Shown here piece by piece: positions 7,335 to 17,487 of a stretch of 64,000 nucleotides of DNA; within the stretch, counting starts at the first letter, position 1; every line of letters begins with the position of its first letter. Where the stretch lies: assembly GCF_003993775.1 (NCBI RefSeq), contig NZ_RJRZ01000001.1:533228-597227 (forward strand), read 5' to 3'. The notes beneath the pieces were generated by a model, which did no database searches, had not been told where the DNA came from, and worked only from the letters and a program-made list of their open reading frames with translations. Source of the stretch: Frigidibacter oleivorans. GTDB taxonomy: Bacteria; Pseudomonadota; Alphaproteobacteria; Rhodobacterales; Rhodobacteraceae. The position numbers and the translations under genes were made by a program.

Positions 7335-9434
7335 CTATCGCCGGCCCTCGCGCAGCCAGGCCCCCACGATCAGCGCCGAGGCCATCAGCAGGAAGACCCA
7401 GGCCGGCAACAGCGGCGATTGCGAGATGCCGACCGTCGCATGGGCGGCGCGCGGCGTGATCCCGATCCAGCCGCGCCCGGCGGCGGGGCGGCCCTCGCGC
7501 ACGGTGCGGATGTCGGGCAGGCCCTCTTCCAGCCGCACCGCGCCGCCATTCGTGGGGGTCATCACCGGCCCCAGCAGTTCGTCCGAGGCGATGGTCGCCT
7601 CGAATTCCTTCGGGGCCGAGGGGCCGACGGCGAAGACCCGTTCCAGATCGCCCTCGCGCAGGCGGTACAGCCCGATATCCGGCGCGTCGAAGACGGCGGT
7701 AAAGCGGCCCGGCGCGGCCTCCTCCATCGGCAGCACCGTTTCGGTCCCGTCGGGGGCGGTGATCGTCAGCTCGCGCGGGCCCTCGCCCAGCGTGCGGCGG
7801 GTGATGGTCATCCGCTGACCCTCGGCCGTGGCGGTCAGCGCCTCTTCCTCGAGGTCGGGCTCCTTCATCATCCAGTGCGCCAGCCGGCGCAGCAGTTCCA
7901 GCTGCGGCCCGCCGCCCTCGAACCCCCGCGACCACAGCCATGCCTGGTCGGACGCCAGCAGCGCCACCCGGCCCTCGCCCGCGCGGTCGAGCACCAGCAG
8001 CGGCCGGCCGTCGGCACCCTCCATCACCGTCTCGCCCCGCGTTTCGGACAGGTCGATCATCCGCATCCAGCGCCCCCAGCGGGGACCCTCGCCCTCGGCC
8101 GTGGGGGTGGCGGAGACGCCTTCGGGCTCATAGGCGGCCAGACCCTGCGTCACCGGATGACGCTCGCCCAGCGAGGGCACGGTGGGAAGAAAGCCGCGCT
8201 CGATCACGCGCGAGGTCGGCCGCGCCGGCAGGATGTCGGACAGGGCGGAGTGATAGACGCTCTCGACGCTGGCGAATTCCGGCCCGGCCGAGACCAGCAC
8301 CGCGCCGCCTTCCATGACATAGTCGCGGATGTTCTGGAAATAGACCGGCGGCAGGATTCCGCGCTGGCTGTAGCGGTCGAAGATGATCAGGTCGAATTCG
8401 TCGATCTTCTCGACGAACAGCTCCTGCGTCGGGAAGGCGATCAGCGACAGTTCGGTGACCGGCACGCCATCCTGCTTTTCCGGCGGGCGCAGGATGGTGA
8501 AATGCACGAGGTCCACCGCCGAATCCGATTTCAGCAGGTTGCGCCAGGTCCGTTCGCCCGCATGCGGCTCGCCCGACACCAGCAGCACCCGCAACCGGTC
8601 GCGCACGCCGTTGATCTGCACCACCGCGGCATTGTTGCGGTCGGTCAGTTCGCCTTCCTCGGCGGCGAGGTCGAACTGCACCACGTTCTGCCCGCCATGT
8701 TCCAGCGTCAGGTCCAGCGCGAGGTCGGTGTTCACCGGCACGGTAAACCGTTCGGGCTCTGCCCCGTCGATGGCGAGGTCCACCTCGACCGGGCGGCCCT
8801 GCAGCGCGGCGGGCATCTCGCCCATCTCCTCGACCCGGACCACCACCTGCAGCGTCTCGCCGATGATGCCGAAGGCGGGCGCGGTGCGGATCACCAGACG
8901 GCGGTCCCAGTCGGCGGCGCGGCCGGTCTGCAACAGGGTCAGCGGCGCGGGCATCTGCGGCGTCGCCGGCAGGTCATGCACCTGCCCGTCGGACACCAGG
9001 ATCGCGCCCGCCACCCGGGCGCGCGGTTCTTCGGCCAGCGCGGCAGCCAGCGCGGTCATCAGTTCCGTCCCCGCATCCTCGGCGCCGTCGCCCAGCTCGA
9101 TCTCGCGCAGTTCGGTATCGGGAAGGGCCGCGATCTCGGCGCGGACGCGGGCCACCGCCGCATCCGTCTGCGCGGCGCGGCCGGGCAGCGACTGGCTGGA
9201 CGAACGGTCCACCACCATCAGCACGATGTCGGTCAGGGGCTGGCGTTCCTCGGTCTCCAGCGCCGGCGCGGCCAGCGCGGCGATCAGGGCCAGCGCCGCC
9301 AGACCGCGCAGCCACCAGCCCGGCAGGCCGCGCCACAGCGCCAGCGCTACGGCCAGCGCCGACAGCGCCGCCACGATCCAGATCGCGGCCCAGGGCAGGG
9401 CGGGGTCGAAGACGATGCGTTGCGCCATGTCCAT
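7335..9434 (-). CDS. Large membrane-anchored protein of the MoxR/DUF58 operon (VWA/GATase-like)
   Basis: This 699-residue protein has two N-terminal membrane helices (about 14-34 and 40-58), a long soluble region and a C-terminal helix (WVFLLMASALIVGAWL). After the first helices comes a von Willebrand A-like stretch (DIVLMVVDRSSSQSLPGRA). A glutamine-amidotransferase-like segment (RVLLVSGEPHAGERTWRNLL ... LIIFDRYS) and the phrase VALLASDQAWLWSRGFEGGGP occur later; both are common in such BatA-type relatives. The role is unknown. Its operon with a MoxR ATPase and a DUF58 protein suggests a part in a chaperone-like assembly or envelope-maintenance complex. It is the last gene, nine bases after the DUF4159 gene. 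Confidence 0.8.
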   Translation of the reverse strand: MDMAQRIVFDPALPWAAIWIVAALSALAVALALWRGLPGWWLRGLAALALIAALAAPALETEERQPLTDIVLMVVDRSSSQSLPGRAAQTDAAVARVRAEIAALPDTELREIELGDGAEDAGTELMTALAAALAEEPRARVAGAILVSDGQVHDLPATPQMPAPLTLLQTGRAADWDRRLVIRTAPAFGIIGETLQVVVRVEEMGEMPAALQGRPVEVDLAIDGAEPERFTVPVNTDLALDLTLEHGGQNVVQFDLAAEEGELTDRNNAAVVQINGVRDRLRVLLVSGEPHAGERTWRNLLKSDSAVDLVHFTILRPPEKQDGVPVTELSLIAFPTQELFVEKIDEFDLIIFDRYSQRGILPPVYFQNIRDYVMEGGAVLVSAGPEFASVESVYHSALSDILPARPTSRVIERGFLPTVPSLGERHPVTQGLAAYEPEGVSATPTAEGEGPRWGRWMRMIDLSETRGETVMEGADGRPLLVLDRAGEGRVALLASDQAWLWSRGFEGGGPQLELLRRLAHWMMKEPDLEEEALTATAEGQRMTITRRTLGEGPRELTITAPDGTETVLPMEEAAPGRFTAVFDAPDIGLYRLREGDLERVFAVGPSAPKEFEATIASDELLGPVMTPTNGGAVRLEEGLPDIRTVREGRPAAGRGWIGITPRAAHATVGISQSPLLPAWVFLLMASALIVGAWLREGRR

Positions 9435-9443
9435 GACGGCCCC

Positions 9444-12245
9444 CTACTGGCCCAGCCGTTCGAGCAGCGCCGGAACGTGGACCTGATCGGATTTGTAGTT
9501 GCCGGTCAGCACATGCATGATCAGGTTCACCCCGAAGCGATAGGCGATCTCGCGCTGGCGGTCGCCGGCCATGCCCCGCCCGACCGGGTACATCGGCCGG
9601 CCCGCATCGTCCACCGCCCAGGCCGAGGCCCAGTCGTTGCCGCCGATCACCACCGGCGTCACCCCGTCATTGAGGTTGCGGAAGGGCATGCCCTCGGCCT
9701 GTTCCTCTGCCTGCGGCGCGGCCTCGACCCAGATGCCGCGGCCCTGATAGCGGCCGGGGAAGTCCTGCAGCAGATAGAAGGTGCGGGTCAGCACGTGATC
9801 GGCCGGGATCGGCTCGATCGGCGGGATGTCCAGCGGCGCGGCCAGCGCCTGCAACCGCCGCCCGGCGGGCGAGGCGGCACCGAAATCGGCGACATCGGCA
9901 TCGCGGGTATCGAAGAGGATCAGCCCCCCCGTGCGCAGGAAACGGTTCAGCTTCAGATAGGCCTCGGGCGAGGGCGCGGGCTGGTCGGGCGTCACCGGCC
10001 AGTAGAGGAAGGAGAACACCGCAAGGTCATCGGTGTCGAGGTTGACGGCCATCGGCGCGCCCGGCTCGACCGAGGTGCGCGCGGCCAGCACCAGACCCAG
10101 GCCCCGCAGCCCCGCCTCGGCCACCCGGTCCACCTGCGTATCGCCGGTGGCGACATGGCCCAGCACCACTTCGGAGGTCGCGCGCAGGGCCAGACGGTCG
10201 GCCGCGCTGTCCGCGGGCGGCTCCTGCGCGGCGGCGGGCGGCGCCATTCCGGGCAGGCCTGCCCCCAGCACCACGCCCAGCACTAGCAGCGCCGCGACCC
10301 GGCGCAGCCGCGACAGCCGCCCGCCCAGCCACAGCGAGGCGAGGATGTCGGCCATCAGCAGGGCCAGCGCGATCAGCAGCAGCGGCGATTGCAGCCGCAT
10401 CTCGGCCGGGGCGGCATCGCCCTCGATCGCGACGCCCGCGGGCCAGTTGGCCGGTTCCAGCACCCGTCCCGGCGCGATGGCATTGACGGCAAGGCTGCGG
10501 TCGCCCGAACGATACAGGCCCGGCGGCAGATCCGGGCCCGGCACCGGGTCGGCCAGCCGCGCCCCGGGCACGCCCGGCATCTCGCCCGCATCCTCCAGCG
10601 CGCCGAAGGCATCGAGCACGCGATCCGCGACCCAGGTCGTGCCGTCCAGATCGGCGGCCTCGGGCTGGGCGCCGCCGCTGGCCAGCGCGAGCCGTTCCAG
10701 CATCTGCACGAACAGGCCCGACAGCGGCAGGCTCGACCATTCCGCGTTGGCGGTGACGTGGAACAGCACGATCTGGCCCGCGCCCTCGGCCCGGGCGGTC
10801 ACCAGCGGCGTTCCGTCGGCAAGCGCCGCGATGGTGCGTTCGGTCAGCTGCGGGTCGGGTTCGGCCATCACCTGCGCCCGCACCTCGACATCCGGGGGCA
10901 CGGCCAGCCCATGGAAAGGCGAGCCTTCGGGAAAGGGCATCAGCGTCTTGGGCTCGCCCCAGCTCATCGCGCCGCCGACGCTGCGCCCGCCCGCGCGCAG
11001 CCGCACCGGCAGCAGCGGGTCCATCGCCGCGCGCCCCTCGTCGCTGGCCGCCAGCCGCGGCCCGGCAAAGCGCACCAGGAGGCCGCCGCCCTCGATCCAG
11101 TCCAGCAGGCCGGCGCTTTCGCCCTCGGTGATCCGCGCGACATCGGCCATGACGATGGCATCGGGGTCGGCCAGCAGGATATCGGCCAGCGTGCCGCGGA
11201 TCAGGTCGGCCGAGGGCGCCAGCGCCTGTTCGAGGTAATGGGTCGGGGCCAGCAGCTCCAGCCCCTCCCGCGAGGCGCCACCCCCGTCGATCAGCGCGAT
11301 CTCGCGCCGGCGCAGGGTGTCGCCGGCCAGCGACACCGCGCCCGCCGTCTGTTCGCCCACCAGTTCGAAGCGGGCGACGCGGTTGCGCAGTTCCGGCGGC
11401 AGGTCGAAGACCGCCTCGGCCTGCGCCTCGCCCGCGGCAAAGGACACCGGCCCCCGCGCCAGTTCCCGCAGCACCCCCAGCGGATCGAGCCCCACCGCCG
11501 CCACCTCGGCCTCGGCCGCCGGTCCGGGACCGGCGCGCAGCACCGGCACCCGCAGCGCCCCGTCCGCCTGTTCGCCCGGCCCGATGGCGCGCAGGAGGCG
11601 CGGGCTTTCGCGCACCGTCACCGGCCCCTCGGCCATCAGCACCTCCAGCAGTTGGGCGCGGCCCGGCCGCGCCAGCCCGTCGGACAGCCACAGCGTCTCG
11701 AACCCGCCATCGGGCAGGCTGTCGACGAAGGCCGCCATTTCGGCCTCTGACGGCTCCCATGCGCGGGGGGCGAGGCCCGGCAGCCCCGCCGCCACGTCGT
11801 TCGCCGCGGTGAAGACCGGCCCGCCCGCCGGCGGATCGGTCAGGCTGACCAGCGCCGCCGGCCGCCCCGCCGCCGCGGCCTGATCCAGCGCCGCCTCGAT
11901 CCGGGCGCTGGCCTGCGTCCAGTCGCGGGCCGAGGCCCAGCTGCCATCGGTCAGCACCAGAAGCGGCCCCTGCCCGCCGCCCTCGGCGCGCGGGTTCAGC
12001 ACCGGCCCGGCAAAGGCCAGGATCGCCGCCGCCACGGCCAGCATCCGCAGCGCGAGCAGCCACCAGGGCGTGCGGTCGGCCACCTGTTCGTCGTCGGTCA
12101 GCCCCAGCAGCAGCGCCACGCCCGGAAAGCGGCGGCGGATCGGCGCCGGCGGGACCGCGCGCAGCAGGAACCACAGCACCGGCAGCGCGGCCAGTCCCAG
12201 AAGCAGCCAGGGTGCGGTAAAGCCGAGGGGGCCGAGGATCATCAT
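9444..12245 (-). CDS. BatA-like N-terminal and DUF4159 domain membrane protein
   Basis: This 933-residue protein opens with a BatA/aerotolerance-type N-terminus (FTAPWLLLGLAALPVLWFLLRAVPPAP, then RFPGVALLLGL). A second helix (LLALRMLAVAAAILAFAGPVL) is followed by a VWA-like region (LLVLTDGSWASARDW). Further helices near 675-730 precede a C-terminal DUF4159 domain (DDLAVFSFLYWPVTP ... ILFDTRDAD ... GGNDWASAWA). The ATG at 12245 overlaps the DUF58 stop as ATGA, indicating translational coupling. DUF4159 proteins accompany MoxR and DUF58 in many alphaproteobacteria, but the biochemical role is not established. Confidence 0.85.
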   Translation of the reverse strand: MMILGPLGFTAPWLLLGLAALPVLWFLLRAVPPAPIRRRFPGVALLLGLTDDEQVADRTPWWLLALRMLAVAAAILAFAGPVLNPRAEGGGQGPLLVLTDGSWASARDWTQASARIEAALDQAAAAGRPAALVSLTDPPAGGPVFTAANDVAAGLPGLAPRAWEPSEAEMAAFVDSLPDGGFETLWLSDGLARPGRAQLLEVLMAEGPVTVRESPRLLRAIGPGEQADGALRVPVLRAGPGPAAEAEVAAVGLDPLGVLRELARGPVSFAAGEAQAEAVFDLPPELRNRVARFELVGEQTAGAVSLAGDTLRRREIALIDGGGASREGLELLAPTHYLEQALAPSADLIRGTLADILLADPDAIVMADVARITEGESAGLLDWIEGGGLLVRFAGPRLAASDEGRAAMDPLLPVRLRAGGRSVGGAMSWGEPKTLMPFPEGSPFHGLAVPPDVEVRAQVMAEPDPQLTERTIAALADGTPLVTARAEGAGQIVLFHVTANAEWSSLPLSGLFVQMLERLALASGGAQPEAADLDGTTWVADRVLDAFGALEDAGEMPGVPGARLADPVPGPDLPPGLYRSGDRSLAVNAIAPGRVLEPANWPAGVAIEGDAAPAEMRLQSPLLLIALALLMADILASLWLGGRLSRLRRVAALLVLGVVLGAGLPGMAPPAAAQEPPADSAADRLALRATSEVVLGHVATGDTQVDRVAEAGLRGLGLVLAARTSVEPGAPMAVNLDTDDLAVFSFLYWPVTPDQPAPSPEAYLKLNRFLRTGGLILFDTRDADVADFGAASPAGRRLQALAAPLDIPPIEPIPADHVLTRTFYLLQDFPGRYQGRGIWVEAAPQAEEQAEGMPFRNLNDGVTPVVIGGNDWASAWAVDDAGRPMYPVGRGMAGDRQREIAYRFGVNLIMHVLTGNYKSDQVHVPALLERLGQ

Positions 12246-13161
12246 CGGGTCATCCGCTCCAGCGCGTGATACAGCCAGAGCAGCGCCACCGTGGGCGCGT
12301 CGCCGGTGTGGTGGCACTGATATTGCCAGCCGGTGCGGCGGGCGAGGTCGGCCAGCCGGTCCTTGCGTTCCGCCAGCCGCGACAGGTAGCGCTCGCGCAG
12401 GTCGCCGGCCTTGCGCGTCTCATGCGCCAGCGCGCCGGTCATGCTTTCGAAGATGGTGCGCCCGCGGAAGGGGAAGGCCTCTTCCACCGGGTCCAGCACC
12501 TGCAGCAGCGCGCCCGTCACCCCGCGGTCCGAGGCGCGGGTCAGCGCCGCCTCCACCCCCGCGGGGTCGCCCAGGAAATCCGACACGAAAACCGCGCGCG
12601 ACCAGGGCTGCATCGCCTCGGCATCGGCCATGCCGTAATCGGCCTCGGCGGGCGGGGCGGTCAGGCGGGTGGCCAGCCGGACGAGCTGCCCCTCGCCCGC
12701 GCGGGGCGGGGTGCCCGCATCCGACAGGCCCACCCGTTCGCCCGCGCGGATCAGCAGCACCGCCAGCGCCAGCGCCAGCAGCCGGGCGCGATCGGCCTTG
12801 CTGGCGCGGCCCGGATCGCCGGTGAATTCCATCGACCGCGCGTCATCCACCCACAGATGCACGGATTGCGCCGCCTGCCATTCGCGTTCGCGCACGAAAT
12901 GCGCATCCGCCCGGGCAGAGCGGCGCCAGTCGATGGCACGGGCCGGATCGCCGGAATGGGCGGGGCGGTACTGCCAGAACTCGTCGCCCAGACCCGCGCG
13001 CCGGCGGCCATGCGCGCCCAGCTGCACCGTGCTGGCCAGTTGCCGCGCCGCCGCCAGCAGCGGCGGCAGCACATGCGACATCTCTTCGGCCCGCCGCCGC
13101 AGCCCGGCCGAGGCATGAACGCCCCCCGGCACCGCCGTCAATGCGGGTCCGCCGCGCTCGG

Positions 13162-13165
<4 letters not shown>
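12242..13165 (-). CDS. DUF58 domain protein
   Basis: This 307-residue protein has the DUF58 pattern: LRRRAEEMSHVLPPLLAAAR, then GDEFWQYRPAHSGDPARAIDWRRSARAD, and a VWA-like core beginning LWVDDARSMEF. The GTG start at 13165 overlaps the MoxR stop (GTGA), which favours this start over any further upstream. DUF58 proteins are the usual partners of MoxR ATPases, possibly acting as adaptors that present a substrate to the ATPase. No membrane segment is seen, so it is probably cytoplasmic. Confidence 0.88.
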
Positions 13166-14196
<1,031 letters not shown>

Positions 14197-14239
14197 GACA
14201 ACGCCTCCTGCCTGGTCCATAGTTCGACCATAGAGACAG

Positions 14240-14872
14240 ATGCCCCGAGCCGCACCAATGGCAAAAGAGACTGACACAGAAGTGAACGCAGCCGCAGCGA
14301 AACCGCCCGATGCACAGGCGCTGGCGCGCGCGGCGCAGGCAGCCGGCAAGAAGGGCCTGCCGCCGGTCCACCTCTGGAACCCGCCCTTCTGCGGCGACCT
14401 CGACATCGAGATCCGGCGGGACGGCAGCTGGTTCTACCTCGGCACGCCGATCGGGCGGCCGGCGCTGGTGCGGCTGTTCTCGACGATCCTGAAGAAGGAG
14501 GGCGACCGCTACTTCCTCGTCACCCCGGTCGAGAAGGTGGGGATCCGGGTCGAGGATGCGCCCTTCCTCGCCGTCGATGCCGAGGTGACGGGCAGCGGGC
14601 CGGATCAGGCGATCCGCTTCACCACCCTGACCGAGGACACGGTGACCGCCGGTCCCGACCGCCCGATCCGGGTGGAGCGCGACCCGGCCACCGGCGAGCC
14701 CGCGCCCTATGTGCTGGTCCGTGCCGAGCTGGAGGCGCTGATCGACCGCAAGACCTTCTACCGGCTGGTCGAGATCGGCGAACACCGCCCGCACGAGGGC
14801 CGCGACTGGTTCGGCCTGCGGTCGGGCGGCGCGTTCTTTCCGCTGATCCCGTCGGAGGAGCTGGCGGGTTAG
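14240..14872 (+). CDS. DUF1285 domain protein
   Basis: This protein of 210 residues (204 if Met7 at 14258 is used) matches DUF1285 throughout: LPPVHLWNPPFCGDLDIEIRRDGSWFYLGTPIGRPALVRLFSTIL, then FLVTPVEKVGIRVEDAPFLAV, ending in a C-terminal YRLVEIGEHRPHEGRDWFGLRSGG. It is a soluble conserved protein of unknown function that commonly neighbours moxR in Rhodobacterales. The start is uncertain because neither ATG has a strong ribosome site. Its stop codon lies only two bases from the stop of the convergent restriction gene, marking the left junction of the inserted cassette. Confidence 0.88.
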   Translation: MPRAAPMAKETDTEVNAAAAKPPDAQALARAAQAAGKKGLPPVHLWNPPFCGDLDIEIRRDGSWFYLGTPIGRPALVRLFSTILKKEGDRYFLVTPVEKVGIRVEDAPFLAVDAEVTGSGPDQAIRFTTLTEDTVTAGPDRPIRVERDPATGEPAPYVLVRAELEALIDRKTFYRLVEIGEHRPHEGRDWFGLRSGGAFFPLIPSEELAG

Positions 14873-14874
14873 AG

Positions 14875-15663
14875 CTAATCTCGATAGTCGCGGATCGCTT
14901 CCCGCTTGAGTTCTTTGGCAGGAACGAGCCGGTAGTGTCGCTCCTCGACGACTTTGATCTCGTCGTCTTGAAGCGTCAGCTCGAACAGGGCAATAATTTC
15001 ATCAGCCATAAACTGCGCGGCAATTGCCCGGCACCGCATACCCGGAAACTTCTGATCCACGAAGCGGATGTCCTGCGTGGTCTGAACGATGCCGATCTGG
15101 TCCTTGCCGCTCTTGGCCTGCACCGGGATGACATAGTGACAGCCCCGCCGGTCGAGACCGATGTAAAGTTCGTCTATCTCAATCTGTCCCATCCCGTCGA
15201 CGGTGGTGCGCAGGTGATTTTGCAGGCTGTAAGTGGTCAGTCCGAGGAAGGTGTCGATCAGGCGGTTGTAGCGAACGATGGCGAGGAGCGCCTGCTCGTC
15301 GTCTAGTGCGTAGCCGCGGATCAACTCCGGCGTGGCGTCCGGGATATCGACCACGAAGAGATCCTCCCGCGGGACGATGCGGGTCTTCTTGACCAGCTTG
15401 AACCGGTATCGCCCTTTGCCCGCACCCTCGATGATCCACTCAAGCCCGTCAGGTTGGGTGGTGAGCACGCTGCCGGGCAATGCGTTGCGGTAGCGGAACG
15501 CGTACGGTATGTCGCCGATGTTCTTAATGCGTGGGAAACCGAGCGCGACGTAGCTCTGCTCCAATTCCTCCCGATCAAACTCGAACCCGGCCGAGCCGGC
15601 CGTGTAGTGATCGAAAAATATCTTCTCAATCGTGGCTTGATATCGATTGAGCGCTTTAGCCAT
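14875..15663 (-). CDS. Putative type II restriction endonuclease (PD-(D/E)XK type)
   Basis: This 262-residue protein is placed directly after the C5-methyltransferase gene and overlaps its end by eight bases. A likely nuclease core is IEIDELYIGLDRRG followed by YVIPVQAKSGKDQIG, giving the acidic-(15-20)-Q/E-x-K spacing of PD-(D/E)XK enzymes. The recognition sequence cannot be read from the protein. The cytosine methyltransferase and Vsr partners show that the system acts on a site containing cytosine. Base composition is visibly less GC-rich than the chromosomal neighbours. The ATG at 15663 is chosen for the overlap and because the sequence upstream is the methyltransferase read in another frame. 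Confidence 0.75.
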   Translation of the reverse strand: MAKALNRYQATIEKIFFDHYTAGSAGFEFDREELEQSYVALGFPRIKNIGDIPYAFRYRNALPGSVLTTQPDGLEWIIEGAGKGRYRFKLVKKTRIVPREDLFVVDIPDATPELIRGYALDDEQALLAIVRYNRLIDTFLGLTTYSLQNHLRTTVDGMGQIEIDELYIGLDRRGCHYVIPVQAKSGKDQIGIVQTTQDIRFVDQKFPGMRCRAIAAQFMADEIIALFELTLQDDEIKVVEERHYRLVPAKELKREAIRDYRD

Positions 15664-17014
15664 AGGCGGCCTCTCGGTCGAGCCGTTCGCGCTCGATATC
15701 GGCCTGCTTCCGCTTCTTGGCTCCGCTCTTCTTGTCGCGGCGGCTCGGCGGAGCTTCGACCCCGAAGCGCGCGGCGGCACTGGAGAGGTCGAGCGACAGC
15801 AGCGCCGGATCGCCGAGCGGGATCGAACCCTCGGGCCGGGTCGGCGCGATCCCCAGCGCTTTCATCACCTCGCCGGCGATCGCCTTGGCGAGCGGCGGCG
15901 GCACCGCGTTTCCGATCTGGCGCGCGCCGTGCCATTTGGTGACGTTGAACCGAAACCAGTCGGGGAAACCGTGCAGGCGGGCCATCTCGCGCACGGTGAT
16001 GCAGCGGTCGTAACGGTAGTGGATAGGGCGCGGGCTGGTGAACGCGCCGCGCGCGCCGTCGGTCCCGGCCCGCAAGGTATTGGAAACGCCGTCGCCGTGC
16101 AGCTTGAAGAAGCGGCTGATGGGCTCGACTTCGCCCGGCCCGGTGCCGGAGAAGCGCAGGCGCGAAATCTCGGTATGTTCTGTTCGGGCGCTCGATGTCA
16201 GGATGCCGGGCTTCCATTCGCGAACGTAACCGTAGTCCCATGCATCGTTGGCGGTGCAGCGCATCCGCGCGGCGTAGGCAGAAGGCTCGCCGAACGCCGT
16301 CGTGGCGACCGCATCGGAACCCAGCAGGGTCCGGAAGCGGTCAGCATCGGGCAGATCGCCGAGCGCGTCGGTGCAACTAGGCCCATCCGGAAGATCGCCG
16401 ATCCGCTGGCGCTTGCCCCGAATATTGGTCAGGGCGGCGGGATAGTCCGGCAGCGCTTCGCCCTTGCGCGCGCCGAACAGGATCAAACGCTCGCGGCTCT
16501 GAGGGGTGCCGTAGTGACCGGCATTCAATACACGCCATGGCTCGCGCACCTCGTATCCGGCGGCATCGAATGCCCGGATCAGCTCCTTCAGGAACGAGCG
16601 GTGACGGCCGACGGTGAGGCCCTTCACGTTCTCGAAGACGAAGGTGCGGGCCTTCAGTTCGGCGACGATGCGGACGAAATCCCGGACCAGCTTGTTACGC
16701 GGGTCGTCGAGAACGCGGTGGCCGATCAGGGAGAAGCCCTGACAGGGGGCGCCACCGAACACGCAATCGACTTCCCGCTCGCCGATTCCCGCCGCGACGC
16801 GAATCGCGGCCGCGCTGAGGCCTTCGACGGAACGCGGAATGACGGGGGTCCTCGGGAAGTTGAACTTATGAACGGCGCAGTGAACCGGGTCGATCTCGAC
16901 GGCGGCAGCCACGTCGAAACCGGCCTGTTCGAAGCCGAGGCTGAGGCCTCCCGCCCCTGCGAATAGGTCGATCCCGATCGGTCTCATATCCCTGTCCGAT
17001 TTGTCGTTTCTCAT
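15656..17014 (-). CDS. DNA (cytosine-5-)-methyltransferase
   Basis: This 452-residue C5-MTase has the ordered motifs of the family: motif I DLFAGAGGLSLGFEQ (about 16-30), motif IV GGAPCQGFS with catalytic Cys91, motif VI FENVKG (127-132), motif VIII QSRERLILFG and motif X QIGNAVPPPLA. It methylates cytosine within the recognition site of the adjacent endonuclease to protect host DNA. The C-terminal tail (RRDKKSGAKKRKQADIERER) is basic and charged beyond motif X. Starts at 17014 (Met1) and 16987 (Met10) are both possible. It is the middle gene of vsr-dcm-REase. Confidence 0.95.
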   Translation of the reverse strand: MRNDKSDRDMRPIGIDLFAGAGGLSLGFEQAGFDVAAAVEIDPVHCAVHKFNFPRTPVIPRSVEGLSAAAIRVAAGIGEREVDCVFGGAPCQGFSLIGHRVLDDPRNKLVRDFVRIVAELKARTFVFENVKGLTVGRHRSFLKELIRAFDAAGYEVREPWRVLNAGHYGTPQSRERLILFGARKGEALPDYPAALTNIRGKRQRIGDLPDGPSCTDALGDLPDADRFRTLLGSDAVATTAFGEPSAYAARMRCTANDAWDYGYVREWKPGILTSSARTEHTEISRLRFSGTGPGEVEPISRFFKLHGDGVSNTLRAGTDGARGAFTSPRPIHYRYDRCITVREMARLHGFPDWFRFNVTKWHGARQIGNAVPPPLAKAIAGEVMKALGIAPTRPEGSIPLGDPALLSLDLSSAAARFGVEAPPSRRDKKSGAKKRKQADIERERLDREAAYG

Positions 17015-17033
17015 CTCTTCGTCGATCCTAGCG

Positions 17034-17468
17034 CTATGCCTGTGGCCTGTCGATCGGATTTTCAGGGTTGTCCAGAAAGGCTTTCAATCGGGTTCCGAGC
17101 GCATCGAGGTCGCCCAACTCGCATTGCCAGACGACGAAGCACCGCCAGCCGAGCGATTCGAGTTGTTCTATCTTCGTTCTGTCCCGATTGATATTCTGTT
17201 CAAGCTTCGGCTGCCAATAGTCCAGCCGGGATTTCGGTAGTCGGCCCTTGGAGCAGCCATGTCCGTGCCAGAAACAGCCATGAACGAAGATCGCCTTTTT
17301 CCGGCCGACGAACGCGAGGTCTGGACTGCCCGGCAGCGCCTTGCGATGCAGCCGATAGCGGTAGCCCATACCGTGAAGTAAGCGCCTGACCACGAGTTCG
17401 GGCTTCGTATGCTTCGCCTTAACAGCCTGCATGATCCGCCGCCGTTGCTCGGGGGTTCTGCTGTCCAA
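17034..17468 (-). CDS. vsr: Very short patch repair (Vsr) mismatch endonuclease
   Basis: This 144-residue protein matches Vsr along its length: MDSRTPEQRRRIMQAVKAKHTKPELVVRRLLHGMGYRYRLH, then PDLAFVGRKKAIFVHGCFWHGHGC with the active-site Asp and the Zn-binding His/Cys residues, and a C-terminal LGWRCFVVWQCEL. Vsr nicks 5' of T in T:G mismatches that arise when 5-methylcytosine deaminates. Its pairing with the downstream C5-methyltransferase is the expected safeguard. It lies 19 bases after the upstream CDF gene on the same strand, so the cassette may be transcribed from the CDF promoter. Confidence 0.95.
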   Translation of the reverse strand: MDSRTPEQRRRIMQAVKAKHTKPELVVRRLLHGMGYRYRLHRKALPGSPDLAFVGRKKAIFVHGCFWHGHGCSKGRLPKSRLDYWQPKLEQNINRDRTKIEQLESLGWRCFVVWQCELGDLDALGTRLKAFLDNPENPIDRPQA

Positions 17469-17487
17469 GTGCTGACTCCTGCCAAGA

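Noticed and set aside
14875..17468. Phage-defence system beyond simple R-M (e.g. BREX or DISARM part)
   Set aside because: Only vsr, a C5-methyltransferase and one small endonuclease are present, with no helicase, PglZ or PLD genes nearby.
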